Of a DNA stretch of 42,613 nucleotides, positions 1-7,579 are shown piece after piece. The translations under genes were made by a program, and so were the position numbers. Within the stretch, counting starts at the first letter, position 1, and each line of letters begins with the position of its first letter. Location: the NCBI GenBank assembly GCA_946999645.1, contig CAMQDS010000015.1, positions 1 through 42,613 of the forward strand, in the 5' to 3' direction. The notes under the pieces were generated by a model, which saw only the letters and a list, made by a program, of their open reading frames with translations, searched no databases and was not told the DNA's origin. This DNA is from an uncultured Bacteroidales bacterium. GTDB taxonomy: Bacteria > Bacteroidota > Bacteroidia > Bacteroidales > UBA932.

Positions 1-74
1 TGCCGAGGGAGATTGAGTTGCGCAGGAAGCAGTATGAGTATTACCGCGAGAGGCTCCTTTCTTTTGATCGATGA
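1..74 (+). CDS. hsdS: Type I restriction enzyme specificity subunit HsdS, C-terminal tail (partial)
   Basis: Only the last 23 codons lie in the window; the frame is read from base 3 and stops with TGA at 72-74. The translated tail, PREIELRRKQYEYYRERLLS followed by FDR, matches the conserved end of HsdS subunits, where a terminal helix of the form EIExRRKQYEYYRxxLL closes the second target-recognition half. HsdS directs the methyltransferase and endonuclease of a type I restriction-modification complex to its DNA site. The stretch is visibly richer in G and C (CGC, AGG, GAG, CTC codons) than the genes that follow, which fits a horizontally acquired system. The identification rests on one short motif, so the rest of the gene and any hsdM or hsdR partners must lie outside the window. 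Confidence 0.75.
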   Translation, partial: PREIELRRKQYEYYRERLLSFDR

Positions 75-122
75 ATGAAATATATCTGCCTTTACTTTAC
101 TGGATATGTCTGTGCAGTTATT

Positions 123-154
123 ATTGTTAATATTGTATGAATTGATTAAATTTG
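123..154 (+). promoter_or_regulatory. Bacteroidota-type promoter of eno
   Basis: A perfect -7 box TAAATTTG lies at 147-154, with ATTG at 123-126 as the -33 element; the spacing is 20 bases. This fits the TTTG-N19-21-TAnnTTTG consensus. The start codon at 200 would follow an A-rich leader of about 40 bases with no Shine-Dalgarno sequence. Confidence 0.6.
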
Positions 155-199
155 CGAGGTTATAAAAGTAAATATAACAATATCTAAATTTCTATAAAA

Positions 200-1507
200 A
201 TGAGAATTATTCAAGTTACAGGTAGAGAAATCCTCGATTCAAGAGGAAATCCTACAATCGAGGCTGAAGTTGTCCTTGAATCTGGTATAATTGGTACAGC
301 ATCTGTTCCATCAGGAGCATCAACAGGTGAAAATGAAGCTCTTGAACTTCGTGATGGCGACCCTAAACGTTATGGTGGAAAGGGCGTTTTGAAAGCAGTT
401 GCAAATATCAATGATAAAATTGCTCCAGCTATTATAGGTATGTCTTCTCTCGACCAGAGGGCTATTGACAAAACTATGTTGGACCTTGATGGTACTCCTA
501 CAAAGAGCAATCTTGGAGCAAATGCTATTTTAGGTGTTTCTCTTGCTGTAGCTCATGCTGCTGCTAATTATTTAGGAATTCCTCTATACAGATATATTGG
601 TGGTACTAATGGTCATGTGCTTCCTGTACCTATGATGAATATCATAAATGGTGGTGCCCATTCAGATGCTCCTATAGCATTCCAGGAATTTATGGTTCGT
701 CCTATAGGCGCAAAGAGCGAAGCTGAAGGTGTACGTATTGGTGCTGAAGTTTTCCATGCACTCCAAAAAGTTCTTAAGGCTCGTGGTCTTTCAACAGCTG
801 TTGGTGATGAAGGTGGTTTTGCTCCTAACCTTAATGGCATTGACGATGCTCTTGAATGTATTATGGAAGCAATTAAAAAGGCAGGTTATACTCCTGGTAC
901 AGATGTTACCATTGCTATGGACTGTGCTGCTTCTGAGTTCTGCGTTAAGGAAAACGGCAAGTTCTTCTATGACTATAAGCAACTTTCTAATGGTCTTAAA
1001 AAAGATCCTAACGGAAAGAAACTTTCTTCAGATGAACAAATTAAATATCTCGAAGAACTTATTTCTAAATATCCTATTGATTCTATCGAAGATGGTCTTA
1101 GCGAAGAAGATTGGGATGGTTGGGTTAGACTTACAGAGGCTCTTGGTAGCAAATGTCAACTTGTAGGTGATGACCTATTTGTAACCAATGTTAAATATCT
1201 TGAAAAAGGTATAAAGATGGGTGCCGGCAACTCAATTCTTATCAAAGTAAATCAGATTGGTTCTCTAACTGAAACTCTTGATGCAATTGAAATGGCACAT
1301 CGTCATGGTTATACAACAGTTACTTCACATCGTTCTGGCGAAACAGAGGATACAACAATCGCAGATATTGCAGTTGCTACAAACTCAGGTCAGATTAAGA
1401 CTGGTTCACTTAGCCGTACCGACCGTATAGCAAAATACAATCGTCTTATGAAGATTGAACAGGAACTTGGTGATGAAGCTGTTTATGGCTATAAGAAACT
1501 AAGATAA
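200..1507 (+). CDS. eno: Enolase (phosphopyruvate hydratase)
   Basis: Enolase interconverts 2-phosphoglycerate and phosphoenolpyruvate in the cytoplasm. The 435-residue length is normal for the family. Visible signatures are the substrate loop SGASTGENEALELRDGD near residue 38, GGAHSDAPIAFQEFM with His154 and Glu163, GDEGGFAPN near 202, the Mg2+ ligands Asp242, Glu298 and Asp325, the catalytic Lys350 in LIKVNQIGS, SHRSGETEDT near 377, and Lys401 in KTGSLSRTDR. All active-site residues expected from the family are present. The ATG at 200 is used because the protein begins right there with the conserved strand and GREILDSRGNPT. The gene has its own promoter and is followed by a hairpin before the menaquinone genes, so it is probably mainly monocistronic. 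Confidence 0.98.
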   Translation: MRIIQVTGREILDSRGNPTIEAEVVLESGIIGTASVPSGASTGENEALELRDGDPKRYGGKGVLKAVANINDKIAPAIIGMSSLDQRAIDKTMLDLDGTPTKSNLGANAILGVSLAVAHAAANYLGIPLYRYIGGTNGHVLPVPMMNIINGGAHSDAPIAFQEFMVRPIGAKSEAEGVRIGAEVFHALQKVLKARGLSTAVGDEGGFAPNLNGIDDALECIMEAIKKAGYTPGTDVTIAMDCAASEFCVKENGKFFYDYKQLSNGLKKDPNGKKLSSDEQIKYLEELISKYPIDSIEDGLSEEDWDGWVRLTEALGSKCQLVGDDLFVTNVKYLEKGIKMGAGNSILIKVNQIGSLTETLDAIEMAHRHGYTTVTSHRSGETEDTTIADIAVATNSGQIKTGSLSRTDRIAKYNRLMKIEQELGDEAVYGYKKLR

Positions 1508-1542
1508 AATTCACTGACATATATAGTCAGGCAATATAATTT

Positions 1543-1592
1543 CAGCCTCTCATATTGATGTCTCTTTTGAGGCTCACTATGAGGGGCTTTCT
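1543..1592 (+). terminator. Hairpin between eno and the men genes, with an alternative fold
   Basis: AGCCTCTCATA at 1543-1553 pairs with TATGAGGGGCT at 1577-1587 (11 pairs, one G-U) and is followed by TTCTATTTT. The same left arm, AGCCTC at 1543-1548, can instead pair with GAGGCT at 1568-1573. This is a terminator candidate for eno; the two exclusive folds resemble an attenuator, but no leader peptide or ligand site was recognised. Confidence 0.55.
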
Positions 1593-1603
1593 ATTTTAAT
1601 ACA

Positions 1604-2020
1604 ATGAACCTTGAGCATATAGATAAATTCCTTAATGGAAGTCAAAATATAGCACATACGCTTGGAATGAAATTTATATCCACGGATGATGAAAATACAT
1701 GCGTAGCTTCAATGAAAGTAAGCGAAAGTATTGGACAGACATTCGGGTATCTAAGCGGTGGTGCAACAATAGCAATGGCCGAAACTCTTGCCGGAGTAGG
1801 TTCTTCTGTACTGTGCATCAATCATATATGTGTAGGAATAAACGTATCTGCAAGTCATGTGAAGTCAGTTCCGATAGGTGAAACAGTAACAGGATATGCA
1901 CGGCTTATTCATAAAGGAGCGACTTTGCACCAATGGCAAGTGGATGTAAAAAATAATGCAGGTGAAATCATTTCTTGCGTTCAGGTGACAAATTATATAA
2001 AAAAACAGTTTAATGGTTGA
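1604..2020 (+). CDS. Hotdog-fold acyl-CoA thioesterase, probable DHNA-CoA thioesterase of menaquinone synthesis
   Basis: This is a 138-residue protein of the PaaI/YdiI-like hotdog thioesterase family. The core motif is GQTFGYLSGGATIAMAE. Compared with E. coli YdiI (MenI), it keeps the Gln (Gln45) and the catalytic Glu (Glu60), but Ser51 stands where YdiI has His54. It opens the menaquinone gene run and overlaps menF by 8 bases. That position supports the job of hydrolysing 1,4-dihydroxy-2-naphthoyl-CoA, the step after MenB, which otherwise lacks an enzyme here. The function is inferred from family and context; a more general acyl-CoA thioesterase is possible. Confidence 0.8.
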   Translation: MNLEHIDKFLNGSQNIAHTLGMKFISTDDENTCVASMKVSESIGQTFGYLSGGATIAMAETLAGVGSSVLCINHICVGINVSASHVKSVPIGETVTGYARLIHKGATLHQWQVDVKNNAGEIISCVQVTNYIKKQFNG

Positions 2021-3047
2021 TTTTATACAATATAGGCTTCCAAATAAAAACCAATATGTAGTATTGGAAATAAATGCTGATACTGAAGAGTTATTTTCTC
2101 CTAAGGAGTTAAGCGGAAAACATGGTTTTGTCTTTGCTCCCTTTTCTCCATCAGAAAAAGAGCCTATATACCTTTTTCATCCAAATAGAATAACTGTATG
2201 TGAAATTAAAGACCCTGATAAGGTTACTCATTCGTCAAATTATATAAATAGTTTATGCGAAGACAGAGATTTATATTCAAAATCATTTAACCTGTTTCAT
2301 AAAAACCTGATTGAAGGAAAATTTCAAAAAATAGTTTTAGCTCGTAAGCAGGAATTGAATGTGACGAATGTAAACCCGACTGAACTTTTTATAGATGCAT
2401 GCAAGATGTATCCAAATATGTTTATAGCCTTAGTTAAATCGGAAAAAGCAGGAACATGGCTTACAGCTACACCTGAAATCTTGCTTAGTGGAGATAAAAA
2501 TGAATGGCATACAATGGCTCTTGCCGGTACAATGAAATCATCTGGCAAGAATAAAAATCCGTTTGATTTGACAGAATGGTCTAAAAAGAATGTGGAAGAA
2601 CAGAAAATAGTTGCGGATTATATTTTCACTCAGATAGAAAAATTGGCAAACATACAAGCAGTTAAAGGTCCATATACTTCATATGCATCTGATTTGCTTC
2701 ATCTTAGAACTGATTTTTCATTTATTCCAAAAGATGTAGAAAAAATAGGGGAACTTATAGATATGCTTTTCCCAACCCCTGCCGTTTGTGGTCTTCCAAA
2801 AGAAAAAGCAAGAGAGTTTATTATAGAGAATGAGGGAATTAATCGACGCTTCTATAGTGGTTTTATAGGTCCACTAAATATGAATGATAGTACTTCTATA
2901 TATGTTACTTTAAGATGTATGTCTATAATGGATAATAATTGTAGCTTATATGCTGGAGGTGGTCTTTTAGTTCAGAGTAAAGAAGAAAACGAATGGAATG
3001 AAACTGCAGCTAAAATGGATACAATGAAAAAGTTATTGTGTTTTTAA
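2013..3047 (+). CDS. menF: Isochorismate synthase
   Basis: A chorismate-binding enzyme of 344 residues. It isomerises chorismate to isochorismate, the first committed step of menaquinone synthesis. Motifs in order are KIVLARK with the likely general base Lys106, GTWLTATPEILL near 147, ALAGTMKSSGKN at 169, HLRTDFSF, PTPAVCGLPKEKA and FYSGFIGP, and the C-terminal AGGGLL followed by the Glu-rich Mg2+ site NEWNETAAKM. It is shorter than E. coli MenF (about 430 residues) because the N-terminal part is reduced; the catalytic half is complete. An entC-like siderophore role is unlikely given that menD, menB, menC and menE follow. The start overlaps the thioesterase gene, indicating translational coupling. 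Confidence 0.93.
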   Translation: MVDFIQYRLPNKNQYVVLEINADTEELFSPKELSGKHGFVFAPFSPSEKEPIYLFHPNRITVCEIKDPDKVTHSSNYINSLCEDRDLYSKSFNLFHKNLIEGKFQKIVLARKQELNVTNVNPTELFIDACKMYPNMFIALVKSEKAGTWLTATPEILLSGDKNEWHTMALAGTMKSSGKNKNPFDLTEWSKKNVEEQKIVADYIFTQIEKLANIQAVKGPYTSYASDLLHLRTDFSFIPKDVEKIGELIDMLFPTPAVCGLPKEKAREFIIENEGINRRFYSGFIGPLNMNDSTSIYVTLRCMSIMDNNCSLYAGGGLLVQSKEENEWNETAAKMDTMKKLLCF

Positions 3048-3063
3048 CGGTTATAATTGTCAA

Positions 3064-4671
3064 ATGTATAGCGATAAAGAAAATATTGCAATCCTGACTT
3101 CGCTTTTGCCGGAGCATGGAATATCTTATGCGATTGTCTGTCCCGGTTCTCGTAATGCTCCTATAGTAAATAATCTTGAGGAATGTCCTGGTATAGAATG
3201 TATTACTATTGTTGATGAGAGGACGGCTGGCTTTTATGCAATAGGCATTGCCCAAAAAACAGGTACTCCTGTGGCTGTGTGTGTCACATCTGGTACTGCT
3301 TTGTTAAATCTTGCTCCTGCAGTGGCCGAGGCATATTATCAACATGTCCCGCTATTAGTCATTTCAGCAGACAGACCAGTTGAATGGATTGATCAGGGAG
3401 ATGGTCAGACTTTACATCAGGATATTGCATTTTGCGAATATTTTAGAAAATCTGTTTCCTTACCAGAGCCTTTTAATTACAATCAAAGATGGCATTGTAA
3501 TCGTCTTGTAAATGAGGCTTTATTGGAACTTAATCATAGGAACCCTGCTCCAGTTCACATCAATGTGCCTATATCCGACCCATTATTTAATTTCACAAGG
3601 GAAAAATTGCCAAATGAGAGAGTCATTAGAAGAGTAGTATTATCGGAAGAAGTTGGTTTGGAAAAATATAATTCATGTATAGATGAATTTACAACTTATA
3701 AAAAGCCGATGATTGTTTTAGGCCATTGTGGAAATGATATTACAATTAGAGATTATTTGAATGAAATAGGACAATATATTCCTGTATTGACAAATCCCAT
3801 AAGTCCTGGTAATCCTTTTGGTGATTTATCTGGGGCAATACAAAAAATAGAAAATAAGTTAAGTGACTATGCTCCTGATATTCTGCTGTTTTATGGTGGA
3901 GATGTCATCTGTAAGCCTTTGAAAAGTTTTCTACGCTCATGTCAATCCACCCAATGGTTGATTGATGAGGAAGGAAAAATACAGGACACTTATATGAACC
4001 TCTCCTGCGTGATAGAGGCTTCTCCTAAAAGAGTTTTCAGGGATATATCAAAAAGACTTAGGTCAAAAGCAGATACGTCTTTTAATATAAAATGGCAAAA
4101 TCTGCGAAAAGAGATAGAACTTTCTGATAATCACGACGATAATGAATTTTCCCCTGATGCAGTTGTAAGATATTTTGAAAAAAGGGTATCCTCAATAAAT
4201 GAAAAGTATGAAATTCATTATGCCAATAGTTCTTCTGTTAGATATGCTTGTAAATATGCCGCTCATTATGTATGGAGTAATAGAGGAGTAAATGGTATAG
4301 AAGGCTCGTTATCTACCGCAGCTGGGATGTCTATGGCTTCTACTGAAAATGTTTTCTGCATAATAGGGGATTTAAGTTTTTTTTATGATGAAAATGCCTT
4401 ATGGAATGAAAAATTAAGGGGTAATTTCAGAATAATATTGCTTAATGACGGAGGAGGCTCAATTTTTAAAAATCTGAAAGGATTGTCTGAAAGTGTAGCG
4501 GCTTCATCTATAATGGGAAAACACAGTTGTAATGCATATGGAATTTGTTTACAAAATAATGTATTATATAAAAAGGCTAAAAACAGAGAAGAAATGGTTT
4601 TAGGTATAGATTGGCTTATAGACTGTGATTCAGATAGGCCTATGCTTCTTGAAATTAATTTCGATAAATAA
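3064..4671 (+). CDS. menD: 2-succinyl-5-enolpyruvyl-6-hydroxy-3-cyclohexene-1-carboxylate synthase (SEPHCHC synthase)
   Basis: A thiamine-diphosphate enzyme of 535 residues that joins 2-oxoglutarate (with loss of CO2) to isochorismate. The N-terminal pyrimidine-binding domain shows CPGSRNAP at 26-33 and DERTAGFYAIG with the cofactor-activating Glu52. Next come VTSGTALLNLAPAVAEAY and ADRPVEWIDQGDGQTLHQ. The C-terminal pyrophosphate-binding domain shows NRGVNGIEGSLSTAAGMS near 406 and the Mg2+/ThDP motif GDLSFFYDENALW at 435-447 with ND at 461-462. Length and motif order are normal. It follows menF by 16 bases and precedes menB by 2. Confidence 0.97.
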   Translation: MYSDKENIAILTSLLPEHGISYAIVCPGSRNAPIVNNLEECPGIECITIVDERTAGFYAIGIAQKTGTPVAVCVTSGTALLNLAPAVAEAYYQHVPLLVISADRPVEWIDQGDGQTLHQDIAFCEYFRKSVSLPEPFNYNQRWHCNRLVNEALLELNHRNPAPVHINVPISDPLFNFTREKLPNERVIRRVVLSEEVGLEKYNSCIDEFTTYKKPMIVLGHCGNDITIRDYLNEIGQYIPVLTNPISPGNPFGDLSGAIQKIENKLSDYAPDILLFYGGDVICKPLKSFLRSCQSTQWLIDEEGKIQDTYMNLSCVIEASPKRVFRDISKRLRSKADTSFNIKWQNLRKEIELSDNHDDNEFSPDAVVRYFEKRVSSINEKYEIHYANSSSVRYACKYAAHYVWSNRGVNGIEGSLSTAAGMSMASTENVFCIIGDLSFFYDENALWNEKLRGNFRIILLNDGGGSIFKNLKGLSESVAASSIMGKHSCNAYGICLQNNVLYKKAKNREEMVLGIDWLIDCDSDRPMLLEINFDK

Positions 4672-4673
4672 AT

Positions 4674-5507
4674 ATGTATATGGAAAATAGAGAATGGAAA
4701 AATATAGAGGGGTTTGATTTTAAGGATATATTATTTGAAGAATATAACCATATAGCCAAAATTACGATTAATCGCCCACGTTATAGGAATGCTTTTACTC
4801 CTCTGACTACTATGGAAATGTCTCAAGCTTTTTCTTATTGTCGTGAATGTAGCGATATAAGGGTAGTTATATTAACAGGAGCAGGGGATAAAGCCTTTTG
4901 TTCGGGTGGAGATATGCATGTAAAAGGACGCGGAGGTTATGTCGGTGAAGATGGTGTACCGCGTCTTAATATACTCGATGTCCAGATGCAGATAAGGCGG
5001 CTTCCAAAACCAGTAATTGCTATGGTAAATGGTTTTGCGATAGGAGGAGGACATGTGCTGCATGTAATGTGTGATCTTACAATAGCATCTGAAAATGCAA
5101 TTTTTGGACAGACTGGTCCTCGTGTAGGGTCATTTGATGCTGGTTTCGGTTCATCATACCTTGCGAGAATTGTCGGACAAAAGAAAGCAAGAGAAATATG
5201 GTTTCTATGTAGAAAATACACAGCAGCTGAAGCTGAAAAAATGGGCCTCGTCAATAAAGTAGTCCCAGTGGAAAGGCTTGAAGATGAGTGTGTTGAGTGG
5301 GCTGAAACAATGATGGAACATTCCCCACTTGCACTAAGAATGATAAAGGCTGGATTAAATGCAGAACTTGACGGTCAAGCTGGTATACAGGAACTTGCTG
5401 GAGATGCCACAATGATGTATTACACGATGGATGAAGCTCAGGAAGGCGGACGGGCATTTTTGGAAAAAAGGAAGCCTAATTTTGACGATTATCCTAAATT
5501 CCCTTAA
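4674..5507 (+). CDS. menB: 1,4-dihydroxy-2-naphthoyl-CoA synthase
   Basis: A crotonase-fold ring-closing enzyme of 277 residues that converts o-succinylbenzoyl-CoA to 1,4-dihydroxy-2-naphthoyl-CoA. Diagnostic segments are INRPRYRNAFTPLTTMEM, GDKAFCSGGDMHVKGRGGY, the oxyanion region NGFAIGGGHVLHVMCDLTIA, FGQTGPRVGSFDAGFGSSYL, and the MenB-type C-terminus ending DDYPKFP that completes the neighbouring active site in the hexamer. These separate it from generic enoyl-CoA hydratases. A second possible start (Met3, at 4680) is very close; either gives the same core. It is tightly packed between menD and menC. Confidence 0.96.
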   Translation: MYMENREWKNIEGFDFKDILFEEYNHIAKITINRPRYRNAFTPLTTMEMSQAFSYCRECSDIRVVILTGAGDKAFCSGGDMHVKGRGGYVGEDGVPRLNILDVQMQIRRLPKPVIAMVNGFAIGGGHVLHVMCDLTIASENAIFGQTGPRVGSFDAGFGSSYLARIVGQKKAREIWFLCRKYTAAEAEKMGLVNKVVPVERLEDECVEWAETMMEHSPLALRMIKAGLNAELDGQAGIQELAGDATMMYYTMDEAQEGGRAFLEKRKPNFDDYPKFP

Positions 5508-5512
5508 TAAGA

Positions 5513-6559
5513 ATGGAGTATAATATAAATATTTCTGAACGAACTTTTCATTTTCGTGAACCTGCCGGTACCTCTCGTGGCGTTTATACTACGAGGCATA
5601 GTTTTTTCGTAAATATATCATCGGTTTCCAATCCTGATGTTTTCGGTATAGGAGAATGCGCCCCTCTTCCACGATTGAGTTGCGACTTCCTACCTGACTA
5701 TGAAAAGATTTTAACAGATGAGGCGAATTATTTGGCAACTACAGGAAATATTGATATAGAGCGTCTTATAAATTATCCTTCAATACTTTTTGGCTTTGAG
5801 ACGGCTATATTGCAGTTAAAAGCTGGAGGCTCCTATTCCCTTTTTGATACCCCTTTTTCTAAGGGAAAAGAAGGAATACCTATCAATGGTCTTATATGGA
5901 TGGGGACTTTTGACCAGATGAAGCAAAGGCTAGATGAAAAAATAGCCAGAGGCAGCAGATGTATAAAATTTAAAGTAGGAGCAATTGATTTTGAAGAGGA
6001 AAAAGCTTTGATAAAACATGCACGTTCCCTTTATAATAAAGAACAGTTGGAAATAAGATTGGATGCCAATGGAGGATTCTCTCCTGACAATGCCCTTGAA
6101 AGATTGAAAGAATTGTCAGAGTATGATATTCATTCCATCGAGCAGCCTATAATGAAGGGACAATGGTCACAAATGGCATACTTGTGTGAAAAATCTCCCA
6201 TTCCCATTGCTTTTGATGAAGAACTGATAGGAATAAATGATTTTAAATCAAAAAAAGAATTACTTGAAAATTTACATCCGTCTTATATAGTGTTGAAACC
6301 TTCCCTGCATGGCGGTATGTCAGGGACGCAAGAATGGATAAAACTTGCTTCACAATATGGCATAGGTTCGTGGATTACAAGTGCTTTAGAAAGTAATGTG
6401 GGTTTGAATGCGGTGGCTCAAATTGCTGCGAAGGAGTATGGTCCGGATATAAAAATGCCACAGGGACTTGGTACTGGGCTATTGTATAATGACAATATAA
6501 AAGTCCCAATCAAAGTTGAGGACAATAAATTATGGTGTTGTGGATATGACGTTGAATGA
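5513..6559 (+). CDS. menC: o-Succinylbenzoate synthase
   Basis: An enolase-superfamily dehydratase of 348 residues that converts SHCHC to o-succinylbenzoate. The catalytic set is visible: the Lys-x-Lys pair Lys152/Lys154 in CIKFKVG, metal ligands Asp184 (RLDANGGFS), Glu210 (SIEQP) and Asp235 (AFDEELIG), and the opposing base Lys262 in IVLKPSLHGG. The C-terminal barrel segment GSWITSALESNVGLNA is typical. Similar folds are used by muconate cycloisomerase and dipeptide epimerase, but the surrounding men genes settle the assignment. Its end overlaps the next gene. Confidence 0.94.
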   Translation: MEYNINISERTFHFREPAGTSRGVYTTRHSFFVNISSVSNPDVFGIGECAPLPRLSCDFLPDYEKILTDEANYLATTGNIDIERLINYPSILFGFETAILQLKAGGSYSLFDTPFSKGKEGIPINGLIWMGTFDQMKQRLDEKIARGSRCIKFKVGAIDFEEEKALIKHARSLYNKEQLEIRLDANGGFSPDNALERLKELSEYDIHSIEQPIMKGQWSQMAYLCEKSPIPIAFDEELIGINDFKSKKELLENLHPSYIVLKPSLHGGMSGTQEWIKLASQYGIGSWITSALESNVGLNAVAQIAAKEYGPDIKMPQGLGTGLLYNDNIKVPIKVEDNKLWCCGYDVE

Positions 6560-7526
6560 GTTTATACAGCAATGGCAATCTCCCTGTGAAACAATGGAAG
6601 TATGCACAAGTGGCTCTACAGGACAGCCGAAGCATATTATTGTGAAAAAGTCGTCAATGATTGCAAGTGCAAGAATGACTTGTGAATTTTTAGGTGTAAA
6701 GAAAGGGAACAAAGCCTTAATTTGCCTTCCAATGGACTATATCGCAGGGAAAATGATGGCTGTCCGTTCGTTGGTCTGTGGTTTGGAAATGATAGAGCGT
6801 ACACCTGACGGTCATCCCTTAAAAGATGTTGATGAAGTGGTAGATTTTGCTGCCATGATACCTCTTCAGGTATATAATTCCCTCAATGTCCCTGAGGAAT
6901 TAGAGAAACTCAAAAAAATATCTAATCTAATAATAGGAGGAGGACCTGTAGATGATATTATTATTAAAAAACTTCAAACCTTCCCAAATGCTGTATGGCT
7001 TACATATGGAATGACTGAAACTTTATCTCATATTGCCTTGAGAAAACTTACAGGCAAAGACGCAAGTGATTGGTATATACCTTTTAAAGGAGTTGAAATA
7101 AGTGTAAGGGATGATGGCAGGCTTGTTATATTCGCTCCGAAAGTTAATACTGAAAGACTTGTTACCAATGATATTGCAGAGTTATCTAAAGATGGAAAAG
7201 GTTTTAAAATAATAGGAAGAGTAGATAATGTGATTAATACAGGAGGAATAAAGGTGCAGATGGAAGATGTAGAAAACAGGCTTTCAGGTGTATTAAATTG
7301 TCCTTTTGTTATATCCAAAAGACAAGATAAAAAGTTTGGAGAAGTAATTGTTCTTGTTTATGAATCTAATATACTTTTGGACGAAAAAGAAAAGATAGAG
7401 AAACTTTGCAATAGCAGTCTTCCTAAGTATTTACGGCCTAAATTTTACCTTAGAATAGATAAAATTCCGATGACACCTACAGGTAAACCCAATAGGATAA
7501 AAATATTAAAATTTACTGAACACTAA
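6546..7526 (+). CDS. menE: o-Succinylbenzoate--CoA ligase (short form)
   Basis: An adenylate-forming enzyme that activates o-succinylbenzoate with ATP and CoA. The ATG at 6546 is preferred over the one at 6516 because it gives MTLNEFIQQW and a modest 14-base overlap with menC. The protein is then 326 residues. Motifs are the phosphate loop TSGSTGQPK at 21-29, LTYGMTETLSH, IIGRVDNVINTGGIKV (the hinge and A8 region), and the C-terminal catalytic Lys region PMTPTGKPNRIKIL. It is shorter than E. coli MenE (about 450 residues) because most of the N-terminal subdomain ahead of the phosphate loop is missing. All catalytic motifs remain, so it is a compact functional form rather than a fragment. Confidence 0.92.
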   Translation: MTLNEFIQQWQSPCETMEVCTSGSTGQPKHIIVKKSSMIASARMTCEFLGVKKGNKALICLPMDYIAGKMMAVRSLVCGLEMIERTPDGHPLKDVDEVVDFAAMIPLQVYNSLNVPEELEKLKKISNLIIGGGPVDDIIIKKLQTFPNAVWLTYGMTETLSHIALRKLTGKDASDWYIPFKGVEISVRDDGRLVIFAPKVNTERLVTNDIAELSKDGKGFKIIGRVDNVINTGGIKVQMEDVENRLSGVLNCPFVISKRQDKKFGEVIVLVYESNILLDEKEKIEKLCNSSLPKYLRPKFYLRIDKIPMTPTGKPNRIKILKFTEH

Positions 7527-7540
7527 ATGATAATAATTCC

Positions 7541-7548
7541 TATATTTG
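7541..7548 (+). promoter_or_regulatory. Candidate -7 promoter box of the atp operon
   Basis: TATATTTG is a perfect TAnnTTTG match, 31 bases before the atpD start and just after the menE stop. No convincing -33 TTTG is seen at the expected distance (TTTA at 7512-7515 is too far), so the call rests on the -7 box and its position. Confidence 0.45.
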
Positions 7549-7579
7549 TGAACGTTGGTTTCAAAGAAATATACAGGTA

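Noticed and set aside
729..1166. Long alternative frame inside eno
   Set aside because: Out of frame with a full-length, well-conserved enolase; composition is that of a shadow frame rather than a protein.
6516..7526. MenE as a truncated pseudogene (about 120 residues shorter than E. coli MenE)
   Set aside because: All adenylate-enzyme motifs from the phosphate loop to the C-terminal lysine are intact and the frame is complete; it looks like a compact natural form.
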